From NCBI GenBank assembly GCA_015229115.1, contig JADGCH010000002.1, positions 1 to 64,000 of the forward strand: 64,000 nucleotides of DNA. The letters are read 5' to 3'. The notes below the pieces were generated by a model. That model worked only from the letters and a program-made list of their open reading frames with translations, searched no databases and had not been told where the DNA came from. A program made the translations under genes and the position numbers. This document shows positions 52,249 to 61,340 of this stretch, piece after piece; positions within the stretch are counted from its first letter, which is position 1, and every line of letters begins with the position of its first letter. Origin of the DNA: Magnetococcales bacterium. Lineage in GTDB: Bacteria; Pseudomonadota; Magnetococcia; Magnetococcales; JADGCH01.

Positions 52249-52770
52249 GTGACAGACGAACAGGATAAGCCAAAAGTTTTGATTATTGATGATATACCGG
52301 GCAATCTCAAGATTGTGCATGCCGCGCTGGGCAACGAGTACCAGCTGTTTTTTTCGACCAGTGGCCAGGAAGCTCTCGAAATTGCCCGCGCCAAGCGCCC
52401 GCACCTGGTGCTGCTCGACATCATGATGCCGGATATGGATGGCTACGAGGTATGCCGTCGACTCAAGTCCGATGCCATCACCAGCCGTGCCACCATTCTG
52501 TTTCTCTCATCCAAGGACGAGATTATGGATGAGGTCAAGGGACTGATGCTGGGAGCCGCTGACTTCATTCTCAAACCGATCGATCCAACCCTGTTAAAGG
52601 TGCGCGTGATGGGACACATCCAGCGCGCCATGATGTTGCAGTCGCTCCAGGACGACAAGGACCAACTACAGCGGCGCCTGACGGCCAGCATCGAGCTGGC
52701 ACGGCGGGCTATTTCCGGCGACAGCCAGGCACTGCCTCAGCTGTTGGCCATGTTGCAGGGGTCGGAATAA
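52249..52770 (+). CDS. Response regulator, receiver with coiled C-terminal extension
   Basis: This 173-residue protein starts at GTG 52249 (GAGGGG five bases upstream). The receiver (about 8-125) has the DD pocket, LLDIMMP Asp, Ser-Ser in FLSSKD where Thr is usual, and KPI Lys. A helical extension of about 45 residues follows. It resembles the receiver at 36592-37062. It probably takes phosphate from the kinase just upstream. Its expression may be tuned by the four GAGGAG repeats before it. Confidence 0.86.
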   Translation: MTDEQDKPKVLIIDDIPGNLKIVHAALGNEYQLFFSTSGQEALEIARAKRPHLVLLDIMMPDMDGYEVCRRLKSDAITSRATILFLSSKDEIMDEVKGLMLGAADFILKPIDPTLLKVRVMGHIQRAMMLQSLQDDKDQLQRRLTASIELARRAISGDSQALPQLLAMLQGSE

Positions 52771-52784
52771 TTGTTGAATCATTG

Positions 52785-53723
52785 TTATTGTCGAGAAAAA
52801 TAGGTCGCGGCAATCTGCTGATGCAGCTGCCCCAAGGCCAGTTGTAGATCGTCCATGAATTTACTCAGGCCATGCTGCATCAGCAGGGACAGATCACTCT
52901 CTTCTACGGTCTGTTCGAGTTGTCCTACACGTTCGAGCAGCTGACTGTTATTGACCATGGTTGCCAAAGCCGAACTCACTTCGTGGACGCAGTAGCAGAA
53001 GGTACGCGGAAACGAACGATCGCGCAGCAGGAACAGCAACACATCAATATCGATAATGCGCGGATTAACCTGGCGCCGGTACATTTGTTCGCCAGAAACA
53101 CAACGCAACAGATTGAGCCATTGGAGCTGTTCAAATGGAATCGAGCCATCTGAGGCATGTAAAGCCAGGTAACTTGAACGAACATCGAGAATGCGCGTGG
53201 TCATATCCGCCCTTTCTATGTGCTGGCCGATACGAAAGAAATCAAAAGCCGTACCACGTGACAAGGTACCGTTCAACAGTCCAATCAACTCCTGGCATTT
53301 ACGCACAACGATACGCAAGAAACGATCCCAGTAGCCTGTTTCGATACCGGTATCGGCATATTCACGTATGCACAGGTAAAGCTGGTTCAGGCTTTCCCAG
53401 AATTCGCGTGGGAAAATATCCCGTATGGTGCGCAGGTTATCACGGGCACAGGTAATGGCACCCAGCAACGACGAGTGATTGTTGGGTTGGCTGATGAGAA
53501 ATGAGAGCACAGAGGGTTCATCACTTTGCTGATACAAAGAGTGGAACAACTCGTTATGACCGGTAATGGTAATCAACTGTCCCCAACCGAAATGAGGGTG
53601 GGTACGGCAGATGGGTAGATCAAGTAGCATGGTCTTGGTCACATTGATCAATCGGGCCCCGTTCTCGACCCGTTCCAGATTACGCCCCATCCAGTAGATA
53701 TTTTCAGCAACGCGCGACAGCAT
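52785..53723 (-). CDS. Alpha-E domain protein (DUF403)
   Basis: This 312-residue helical protein opens with MLSRVAENIYWMGRNLERVEN, the hallmark of the alpha-E family, with the conserved RxxEN charged positions. Alpha-E proteins accompany circularly permuted ATP-grasp ligases and transglutaminases in a predicted peptide-synthesis and modification system. It lies two bases after the ATP-grasp gene. The same domain occurs fused to a second ATP-grasp at 58773-61337. The biochemical role is unknown. Confidence 0.9.
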   Translation of the reverse strand: MLSRVAENIYWMGRNLERVENGARLINVTKTMLLDLPICRTHPHFGWGQLITITGHNELFHSLYQQSDEPSVLSFLISQPNNHSSLLGAITCARDNLRTIRDIFPREFWESLNQLYLCIREYADTGIETGYWDRFLRIVVRKCQELIGLLNGTLSRGTAFDFFRIGQHIERADMTTRILDVRSSYLALHASDGSIPFEQLQWLNLLRCVSGEQMYRRQVNPRIIDIDVLLFLLRDRSFPRTFCYCVHEVSSALATMVNNSQLLERVGQLEQTVEESDLSLLMQHGLSKFMDDLQLALGQLHQQIAATYFSRQ

Positions 53724-53725
53724 GA

Positions 53726-55168
53726 CTAATCCTCCACAATCCAGGTGTCTTTACTTCCTCCGCCCTGCGACGAATTGACTACCAACGACCCCTTACGCAG
53801 GGCCACCCGTGTCAATCCGCCCGTTGTGATGTAAGAACGGCGCCCCTGCAGAATGAATGGGCGCAGATCAACATGGCGCGGCTGTATGCCCTCGTCGGTC
53901 AATGTCGGTACCGTTGACAGTGCAATCACCGGTTGGGCAATGTAATTACGAGGATTCTCCTGAATACGCCAAGCCATCTGCTCACGTTCAGACGTAGTAG
54001 CGTAGGGACCAATCATCATGCCATAACCACCTGATTCGTTGGCTGGTTTGACCACCAGCTGGTCGAGGTTCTCCAAGACGTATTGCCGGTCGGTTGGATC
54101 CAGGCATTTCCAGGTCTGAATGTTGGGCAGCATGATCTCCTCACCCAGATAATAGCGGATCACCTCCGGGATATACGCATAGACGACCTTATCATCGGCC
54201 ACTCCAGCTCCTGGTGCATTGACCAATGCCACACGGTGCTTGTGCCAGGCCCGCATTAATCCAGGTACCCCCAAACAGGAATCAGGGTGAAACACCTCCG
54301 GATCAAGAAACAGGTCATCGACACGGCGATAGATCACATCGACCTGTTTCAGACCAGCAATGGTTTTCATGTAGACGCAATCATCATCACCGACAACCAG
54401 ATCCCGCCCCTCGACCAGCTCAATACCCATGCGCTGTGCCAGATAAAGGTGTTCAAAATAAGCCGAGTTGTAGATGCCAGGCGTTAACAACACCACTTGC
54501 GGGTGGTCATGGGGACGTGGGGTCAGGGATGCCAGCATGTCGTACAACTGTGAGGGATAGTCATCGACTGGCACAATGTTATGGGTATCAAACAGCTCAG
54601 GAAAGACCCGCTTGGTCACCAGGCGATTCTCCAACATGTAGGAGACACCGGATGGCACGCGCAGATTGTCCTCCAGTACGTGCAATGTTCCGTGCTGGTC
54701 ACGCACCAGATCACTACCGCAGATATGAGCCCACACACCCCAGGCCAGCTTCATACCCACACACTGGGCAAGAAAGTTCTTGGAGTCGGCCAACAACTCA
54801 GCCGGAAAAACCTTATCCCGGATAATGCGCTGCGCCCCATACAGGTCGCCGATGAACATGTTAATGGCGGTCATGCGCTGGATGAGACCGGCCTGAGTAC
54901 GCCGCCATTCTGACTGTGCCAACAGGCGCGGAATAATATCAAACGGCCAGACACGATCGATGTTGTCGCCATCGGAATAAACCGTAAAGGTAATACCAAG
55001 GTCGACAATCGTATCGTTGGCATCCTGCTGGCGTTGTCTCAGTGCCTGTTCGCCCAGCTCAGACAGATACTGGTACAGGGCTGACATACCGGGACGCGCC
55101 AAGCAGTCAGAATTGATCATCTCATCAAAAGCTGCCGTGCGCGGGTAACGGGTCCAGTCAATGGTCAT
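53726..55168 (-). CDS. Circularly permuted ATP-grasp ligase (DUF404/DUF407)
   Basis: The protein has 480 residues from ATG 55168, with GGGGAG nine bases upstream. Segments typical of the family are PFDIIPRLL, FIGDLYGAQRII, EDNLRVPSGVSYMLENR, VVKPANESGGYGMMIG (ATP-binding) and the GLTRVALRKGSLVVNSSQGGGSKDTWI end. ATP-grasp enzymes join carboxylates to amines; these permuted forms are predicted to ligate amino acids to peptides. It forms a two-gene leftward operon with alpha-E and is divergent from the transglutaminase-DUF2126 gene. Confidence 0.92.
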   Translation of the reverse strand: MTIDWTRYPRTAAFDEMINSDCLARPGMSALYQYLSELGEQALRQRQQDANDTIVDLGITFTVYSDGDNIDRVWPFDIIPRLLAQSEWRRTQAGLIQRMTAINMFIGDLYGAQRIIRDKVFPAELLADSKNFLAQCVGMKLAWGVWAHICGSDLVRDQHGTLHVLEDNLRVPSGVSYMLENRLVTKRVFPELFDTHNIVPVDDYPSQLYDMLASLTPRPHDHPQVVLLTPGIYNSAYFEHLYLAQRMGIELVEGRDLVVGDDDCVYMKTIAGLKQVDVIYRRVDDLFLDPEVFHPDSCLGVPGLMRAWHKHRVALVNAPGAGVADDKVVYAYIPEVIRYYLGEEIMLPNIQTWKCLDPTDRQYVLENLDQLVVKPANESGGYGMMIGPYATTSEREQMAWRIQENPRNYIAQPVIALSTVPTLTDEGIQPRHVDLRPFILQGRRSYITTGGLTRVALRKGSLVVNSSQGGGSKDTWIVED

Positions 55169-55461
55169 GATACAGTTCTCCCCATCCACATCATTGTCTG
55201 TTGGTCTGACTATCCATGCAGCAATGATCACACCATCATTATAAATAGTTGTTTATATTCGTTTTTATTATTATTTGTGCCTTAAAAAGAGCTGGTTTGC
55301 CTAAATAATAATCACTAAACAGAAAGAGCTGTTAAAAAATAAGCATGTTATGACCCTAACAACGTGCTGAACAGCCTGTAGACTTGGTTTGCGAGGTTGG
55401 CTCGCCTTTTGTTGTAATTGAGACTATCCCTCCTCCAGGAATTTCAGTTTGGGAGTCATCC
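55169..55461. promoter_or_regulatory. AT-rich divergent promoter region
   Basis: This stretch separates the leftward ATP-grasp operon from the rightward transglutaminase operon. A leftward -10-like TATAAT lies at 55241-55246, without a clear -35. AT-rich tracts fill 55240-55345. No ORF or hairpin of note was found. Confidence 0.45.
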
Positions 55462-58400
55462 ATGACCATACGCGTTGCCATACGTCATCAAACGCACTAT
55501 CAATACGATCGAGCAACCCTGTTGTTGCCTCACGTGTTTCGATTACGCCCAGCGGCTCATTGCCGCACCCCGATTCGTGGTTACACGCTACGGATCACAC
55601 CAGCCAATCATTTCCTGAACTGGCAGCAAGATCCATTTGGTAATTTTTTGGCCCGGGTGGTGTTCCAGAACAGAACGCGCAGCATGCACATCGATGTTGA
55701 GGTGATAGCCGATCTGACGGTGATCAATCCCTTTGATTTTTTTATTGAGGAGTCGGCCGAGTTCTATCCATTCCGTTACGATGGCGGCGAGGAACAGTCA
55801 CTGCGACCCTATCTGGAAGTTGAGAAACACGGACCATGGTTCCATCAGTGGTTGGCCACAGTATCCCGCCAAAAGCAGAAGACCGTTGATTTCCTGGTTG
55901 AGCTCAATCAGCAACTCTGGCGATTGATTCGTTACACCATCCGCATGGAGCCGGGCGTACAGTCTTGCGAGGAGACGCTCAGCCAACGGAGCGGTTCATG
56001 TCGTGATACGGCCTGGTTGTTGGTGCAGACCATGCGCCACCTTGGCTTGGCCTGCCGATTTGTTTCTGGTTATCTGGTACAGCTCAAACCCGATGTAGCC
56101 TCACTCGATGGACCATCAGGACCAGAGCGTGATTTTACGGATCTGCATGCCTGGGCAGAAGTTTACGTGCCAGGTGCAGGCTGGATCGGTCTGGATCCGA
56201 CTTCTGGACTATTTGCTGGTGAAGGCCATATTCCATTGGCCTGCACCCCTCATTATCGTGATGCTGCTCCCATTATTGGTGATATCGAGCCATGCGAGAG
56301 CCAATTTTCTTTTGATAATCAGGTGGTACGCATTCTGGAGCAGCCACGGGTCACCAAACCCTATAGCGACGAGCAGTGGATGGCTATTCAGGCACTGGGA
56401 CAGCAGGTCGATGAGCAACTGGTCCAACAGGATGTACGACTCACCATGGGTGGTGAGCCCACTTTTGTTGCCATGGATCACCCGGATGATCCGGAATGGA
56501 ATTTCACCGCTGACAGTGCGAAAAAACGGCAATTGGCCGGTGATTTGCTGCGCCGACTGCAACGCTGTTTTGCCCCCGGTGGTTTGCTCCACTATGGTCA
56601 GGGTAAATGGTATCCGGGTGAGCCGCTACCACGCTGGCGTTTAAGCTGCTTCTGGCGCCAGGATGGGCAGCCTCTGTGGCACAATCCGGCCTTGCTGGCT
56701 ATCGACGATCAGACATCCCGTTACGATGCGAACCACGCCAAACAATGGATCGATCACCTGGCCACAGCTTTAAGCATCGAACGACGGTATGTGTTGGCTG
56801 GCTATGAGGATCCTTTTTATCATGCCTGGCAGGAACAGCACCTTCCGGTCGATACCGATCCATTGGCGGCTGATCTGACCGATGCACTGGAACGGCAACG
56901 ACTGGCGCGCGTTTTGAGCCGTGGCTTGAACACGCCTGCTGGTTTCGTGTTGCCGTTACAGTGGCATGAACGTCGCCAGTGTTGGTGTAGCAGCCACTGG
57001 CCACTGCGGCAGAAGCGACTGTTTCTGCTGCCGGGCGATTCGCCCGTTGGATTACGGTTGCCGATCGATTCGTTGCCTGCTGAATCGGCATCAGTCATCC
57101 ATACAGCCCTCTGTGTCGAACCGCGCCATGGCCAACTCCATGTATTCCTGCCACCGGTAGAGCTACTGGAACAGTGGTGTGCGTTGGTGGCCGTTATAGA
57201 GTCGGTGGCGGCTCAATTACAGTTCCCCCTTGTTCTGGAAGGGTATGATCCACCACAACATGAGCAACTGAGCCGTTTGTTGGTAACGCCAGATCCCGGT
57301 GTCATTGAGGTCAACATCCATCCGGCGGCATCCTGGCATGAACTGGAAAGAACCACCACGATACTTTATCAGGAAGCACGGCTGGCTCGGTTGGCAACCG
57401 AAAAATTTATGTTGGATGGTCGCCATAGCGGCACGGGTGGAGGCAATCATGTCACCATTGGTGGCCCTACAGCAACGGATAGTCCGCTGCTGCGTCGCCC
57501 TGACCTGCTGCGCAGCCTGATTACCTATTGGCAGCACCATCCGGGACTTTCCTATCTCTTCTCTGGGCAGTTCATCGGTCCGACCAGCCAGGCACCACGT
57601 ATCGATGAGGCACGCATGGACGCCTTGTACGAGTTGGAAATCGCTTTTCAACAGATGCCCACTGGTGAAGTAGCGACGCCATGGCTGGTCGACCGGCTGC
57701 TGCGTCACCTGTTGGTTGATCTGACGGGTAATACCCATCGTGCCGAATTTTGCATCGATAAGCTCTATTCGCCCGATGGTCCAGCCGGTCGTTTGGGATT
57801 GGTGGAGCTACGGGCCTTTGAAATGCCCCCCCATGCCCACATGAGTTTGGTACAGATGCTGTTGTTACGAGGATTAATCGCCTGGTTTTGGCAACAACCG
57901 TACCACCACCGGTTGGTACGTTGGGGCACCGAGTTGCACGACCGCTTCATGCTACCTTATTACGTGATGCACGACGTGCGTGCCGTGTTGGCCGATTTAC
58001 GTCGTGCCGGGTTGCCGTTTCAGGACAGTTGGCTCGATCCATTTCTGGAGTTCCGTTTTCCACGTTACGGCTCCATCCAGTTGGATACGATCGAGCTGGA
58101 GTTGCGTATGGCCATCGAACCATGGCCCGTGTTGGGAGAAGAGGTCACTCGCGCTGGCACGGCGCGTTTCGTTGATTCGTCCATGGAGCGCGTGCAAGTG
58201 CTCTGTTCCGGTTTGACAGAGGGGCGGTATGTGCTAACCTGTAATGGTCGTCGTGTGCCCCTGCACGCTACAGCACGCCATGGCCAGGCTGTCACCGGTG
58301 TGCGCTATCGAGCCTGGAAACCAGCCTCAGCGCTCCACCCCACCATAGGCGTCCACACGCCATTGGTGTTTGATGTGATTGATAGCTGGAATGGCCACTC

Positions 58401-58671
58401 CATCGGTGGTTGCAGCTACCACGTTGCCCATCCTGGCGGGCAGAATTATCAGCAGTTCCCAATCAACAGCTACGAAGCCGAGGCACGCCGCACCAATCGG
58501 TTCCAGGAATTTGGGCATACACCAGGCGTCTTGACGCCTCCTCCGGAGAGCATCCGCTTCAGTCGCTTCTATCCCCATGGCAGCCTACCACAACCGATGG
58601 AACCCCCACCGGAGGAGCCTGCGGATGAATACCCGCATACGTTGGACCTGCGCTGTGGCCAAGACAGGTAG
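55462..58671 (+). CDS. Transglutaminase-like/DUF2126 fusion protein
   Basis: The protein has 1069 residues from ATG 55462 (GGGAG six bases upstream). The N-terminal third is a bacterial transglutaminase domain with an immunoglobulin-like start (VAIRHQTHYQYDRA), catalytic Cys in GSCRDTAWLL, His in DLHAWAEVYVPG and Asp in GLDPTSG. The rest is DUF2126, a domain with ATP-grasp/glutamine-synthetase-like features (TMGGEPTFV, HSGTGGGNHVTIGG, EFCIDKLYSPDGP) thought to be an amidoligase. It is the first gene of the rightward cluster. The domain pairing is standard for this family. Confidence 0.92.
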   Translation: MTIRVAIRHQTHYQYDRATLLLPHVFRLRPAAHCRTPIRGYTLRITPANHFLNWQQDPFGNFLARVVFQNRTRSMHIDVEVIADLTVINPFDFFIEESAEFYPFRYDGGEEQSLRPYLEVEKHGPWFHQWLATVSRQKQKTVDFLVELNQQLWRLIRYTIRMEPGVQSCEETLSQRSGSCRDTAWLLVQTMRHLGLACRFVSGYLVQLKPDVASLDGPSGPERDFTDLHAWAEVYVPGAGWIGLDPTSGLFAGEGHIPLACTPHYRDAAPIIGDIEPCESQFSFDNQVVRILEQPRVTKPYSDEQWMAIQALGQQVDEQLVQQDVRLTMGGEPTFVAMDHPDDPEWNFTADSAKKRQLAGDLLRRLQRCFAPGGLLHYGQGKWYPGEPLPRWRLSCFWRQDGQPLWHNPALLAIDDQTSRYDANHAKQWIDHLATALSIERRYVLAGYEDPFYHAWQEQHLPVDTDPLAADLTDALERQRLARVLSRGLNTPAGFVLPLQWHERRQCWCSSHWPLRQKRLFLLPGDSPVGLRLPIDSLPAESASVIHTALCVEPRHGQLHVFLPPVELLEQWCALVAVIESVAAQLQFPLVLEGYDPPQHEQLSRLLVTPDPGVIEVNIHPAASWHELERTTTILYQEARLARLATEKFMLDGRHSGTGGGNHVTIGGPTATDSPLLRRPDLLRSLITYWQHHPGLSYLFSGQFIGPTSQAPRIDEARMDALYELEIAFQQMPTGEVATPWLVDRLLRHLLVDLTGNTHRAEFCIDKLYSPDGPAGRLGLVELRAFEMPPHAHMSLVQMLLLRGLIAWFWQQPYHHRLVRWGTELHDRFMLPYYVMHDVRAVLADLRRAGLPFQDSWLDPFLEFRFPRYGSIQLDTIELELRMAIEPWPVLGEEVTRAGTARFVDSSMERVQVLCSGLTEGRYVLTCNGRRVPLHATARHGQAVTGVRYRAWKPASALHPTIGVHTPLVFDVIDSWNGHSIGGCSYHVAHPGGQNYQQFPINSYEAEARRTNRFQEFGHTPGVLTPPPESIRFSRFYPHGSLPQPMEPPPEEPADEYPHTLDLRCGQDR

Positions 58672-58686
58672 GACGCTTTTTGTCGG

Positions 58687-58714
58687 TTGATTTGTTGAAT
58701 GGCTACTGTATACT
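58687..58714 (+). promoter_or_regulatory. Candidate sigma-70-type promoter
   Basis: TTGATT (58687-58692), a 16-base spacer and TATACT (58709-58714) lie just past the DUF2126 stop and about 60 bases before the GTG start of the ATP-grasp-alpha-E fusion. Confidence 0.5.
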
Positions 58715-58729
58715 CACCCCGGTCATAGT

Positions 58730-58759
58730 GGTACCCGCCCGGCCTTGCTGGGGGGTACC
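58730..58759 (+). promoter_or_regulatory. Inverted repeat in the 5' leader, next to the ribosome binding site
   Basis: GGTACCC (58730-58736) pairs with GGGTACC (58753-58759) across a GC-rich loop of 16 bases. GAGG at 58761-58764, the likely ribosome binding site for GTG 58773, follows at once. It could be a translation-modulating hairpin or an operator. Confidence 0.4.
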
Positions 58760-58772
58760 TGAGGTCGACAGA

Positions 58773-61337
58773 GTGCGATACGAGGATGATAATATCTTGA
58801 CCGAAGGTGAATTCTTTCACTACTCCCCCCCGAATGGATACGACGAATTCCTGACAATCCATGGTACCCCGCGCGACTGCCTGGGTCCAATTTTCAGTTC
58901 CATGAGTGCGTGGAACTCCCCTTACATGGGTCAGCTGCACGATAAGGCCAAACGCCTTCTGTTGGAAAACGGCGCAGCCTATAATGTTTACCATGACCAC
59001 CGCAGTGTGCTACGCACCTGGGATCTCGACATGTGGCCGTTGGTGATCATCGAAGCTGAGTGGTTACGGCTGGAGCAGGGACTGAAGCAGCGTTATCGTT
59101 TGCTGGAGCGGTTGTTCGCCGACTTGTACGGAGCACAGGATGTCATCCGCAATGGACTGTTACCTGCTGAACTGGTGTTTGCCCATAACGCTTTTTCGCA
59201 TCCTTGTCACCAGCTTCCTCTGACGACACAGCATGCGCTGCCATGGTATTCAGTCGATTTGGCACGTGATACCGATGGACGTTTTTTGGTGCTAGGAGAT
59301 CATTTACAGAAGCCAGCAGGTTTTGGCTACGCCCTGGAGAATCGCCAGATCATGGCTCGACTGCTGCGCAATGCCTTGAACGAGCATCAGGTACGTCTGT
59401 TACGGCCTTTTTTTGCGACGCTGCGAACCAACATGACCGGTTCAGCCTTCCTTCCCCGTGAGGATCCACAAACAGTCTTGCTGACTTCTGGTCCTCAGGA
59501 CCCACTCTACTTCGAACACACCTTTCTGGCCAATTACCTCGGCTTGACGTTGGTACAGGGGGAGGATCTGGCAACGCGTTCTGGTCGTGTCTGTCTCAAG
59601 ACATTGGATGGACTGCATACGGTCGATGTGATTGTGCGGCTCATTGATGATCGACTGTGTGATCCGCTGGAACTGCAGGAAAGCTCCTGCGTCGGTGTTG
59701 CTGGCCTGTTGCAAGCCATTCGTAATCGACGTGTAGCTGTGGTCAATCCTCCCGGTGCCGCTGTACTGGAAAATCAGGGACTGCTGGCTTGGTTGCCACA
59801 GCTGGCACGCTATTTCCTTGGAGAGGAGCTGTTGTTGCCATCCACCCCGACCTGGTGGTGTGGCCAGCGTGACCACCTGGCTTACACGCTGGATCATCTC
59901 GATATGCTCGTCATCAAGTCACTGGATCGTCTTGATTCTGCTCCGCTCGTGTTTGGTGATCAACTATCATCGGCGGAGCAGTTGACGATGCGGCAGCGTA
60001 TTTTGGCACAACCATCCTCTTTTATCGCCCAGAAGCGCATTACTCCTTCGACGATACCGGTCATGTCTGATCATCGTCTCGTGCCTGGTCATATGCTGTT
60101 ACGCACTTTTATGACGGCTGGCGTGGCCGGTGTGGAGGTCATGCCAGGAGGATTGGCCACCGTATCGACCCAATCAGCGCAGGTACCTTTCTTTGATAAT
60201 TATGGTGGCATCACCAAAGATGTTTGGGTGCTCTCCTCCTTACCGGTGGCACGTGGTGGTCGACAGCCTTCTGGGCCGTTGCTGCAACCCTCCATTTTTA
60301 CTGGCGAGCTTTCCAGTCGGGTAGCAGAAAATCTGTTCTGGCTGGGGCGCTATGCGGTACGTGTTGAAAATATATTGCGCTTATTGCGCACTATTTTGCT
60401 GTTACCACTGCTGGAAGAGAGCGACGACAAGAGTGATGCAGCACCACAACAGGCCACCCGTATTCTGTACCAGGCGGCCACTCTGCTCACCGCTACACTA
60501 CCTGGCTTTATGGGCGTGGGTTCTGAGCAATGTTTTGCTGATCCAGAACCAGAGATACGGCGCATGATTTTGTCGTCCAACGATAACGGTAGTGTCCGTG
60601 CCACAGTCAAAACGTTGATTCAAACGGCCTACCGTGTGCGTGATCGGCTCTCCAGTGATACCTGGCGCATCATCAATCGCATTCACGATATTTTATTGCA
60701 CTTGGAAGGGCTGCATCATCTCAATGACATGGTGGATGATATCGAGGCCTTGTTGACTTCGTTGACGGCGTTTACGGGTTTGTCGATGGAAAATATGACC
60801 CGCGGTACTGGCTGGCGTTTTCTCGAATTAGGGCGCCGATTGGAACGGTCTCTATTCGCCACTGAGCTGTTTCAAATCACTTTGGTACAACATACCGATG
60901 CCGATGAAGAGCAACTGTTGTTGGAAGCGTTGCTGAACATTACGGACAGCATTATTACCTATCGCCGCCGTTATCGTAGCCATCTTGCCATGAAGCCGAC
61001 ACTCGATCTGATCCTGCAGGATGAATCCAATCCGCGTAGCCTGTCCTTCCAACTGGTCGAACTGCAGCAGCATATTGATCAGCTACCACAGCTGCAACCG
61101 ATACCTGTCTTTCGCACCCCAGCTGGCCGCACGATTTTGGAAGCGGTCAATTTATTACGTCTTGCCGATACCGACTTACTGGCGCTGATCAATGATACCA
61201 CCATGAAACGACCCAATCTGGAAGAACTGCTGGTACGCATGAAACAGCTGCTGCCACTGCTGTCAGCGGAGATTTCCAACAGCTATTTCCAACATGCCTT
61301 GCCAGTCACCCGGCAGGGCATGCCATTGACCAGGTGA
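58773..61337 (+). CDS. Circularly permuted ATP-grasp fused to alpha-E domain
   Basis: The protein has 854 residues from GTG 58773 (GAGG eight bases upstream); an earlier TTG at 58680 would place the promoter-like sequence in the gene. Residues about 1-500 form a permuted ATP-grasp (LFADLYGAQDVI, GYALENRQIM, VVNPPGAAVLENQGLLAWLP, GGITKDVWVLSS). Some ATP-site residues differ from the stand-alone paralogue: the SGGYG loop seen there reads LDRLDSAPLVFG here. This half may be less active. Residues about 535-854 are an alpha-E domain starting SSRVAENLFWLGRYAVRVEN. It is the fused version of the two genes encoded at 52785-55168. Confidence 0.9.
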   Translation: MRYEDDNILTEGEFFHYSPPNGYDEFLTIHGTPRDCLGPIFSSMSAWNSPYMGQLHDKAKRLLLENGAAYNVYHDHRSVLRTWDLDMWPLVIIEAEWLRLEQGLKQRYRLLERLFADLYGAQDVIRNGLLPAELVFAHNAFSHPCHQLPLTTQHALPWYSVDLARDTDGRFLVLGDHLQKPAGFGYALENRQIMARLLRNALNEHQVRLLRPFFATLRTNMTGSAFLPREDPQTVLLTSGPQDPLYFEHTFLANYLGLTLVQGEDLATRSGRVCLKTLDGLHTVDVIVRLIDDRLCDPLELQESSCVGVAGLLQAIRNRRVAVVNPPGAAVLENQGLLAWLPQLARYFLGEELLLPSTPTWWCGQRDHLAYTLDHLDMLVIKSLDRLDSAPLVFGDQLSSAEQLTMRQRILAQPSSFIAQKRITPSTIPVMSDHRLVPGHMLLRTFMTAGVAGVEVMPGGLATVSTQSAQVPFFDNYGGITKDVWVLSSLPVARGGRQPSGPLLQPSIFTGELSSRVAENLFWLGRYAVRVENILRLLRTILLLPLLEESDDKSDAAPQQATRILYQAATLLTATLPGFMGVGSEQCFADPEPEIRRMILSSNDNGSVRATVKTLIQTAYRVRDRLSSDTWRIINRIHDILLHLEGLHHLNDMVDDIEALLTSLTAFTGLSMENMTRGTGWRFLELGRRLERSLFATELFQITLVQHTDADEEQLLLEALLNITDSIITYRRRYRSHLAMKPTLDLILQDESNPRSLSFQLVELQQHIDQLPQLQPIPVFRTPAGRTILEAVNLLRLADTDLLALINDTTMKRPNLEELLVRMKQLLPLLSAEISNSYFQHALPVTRQGMPLTR

Positions 61338-61340
61338 GTC

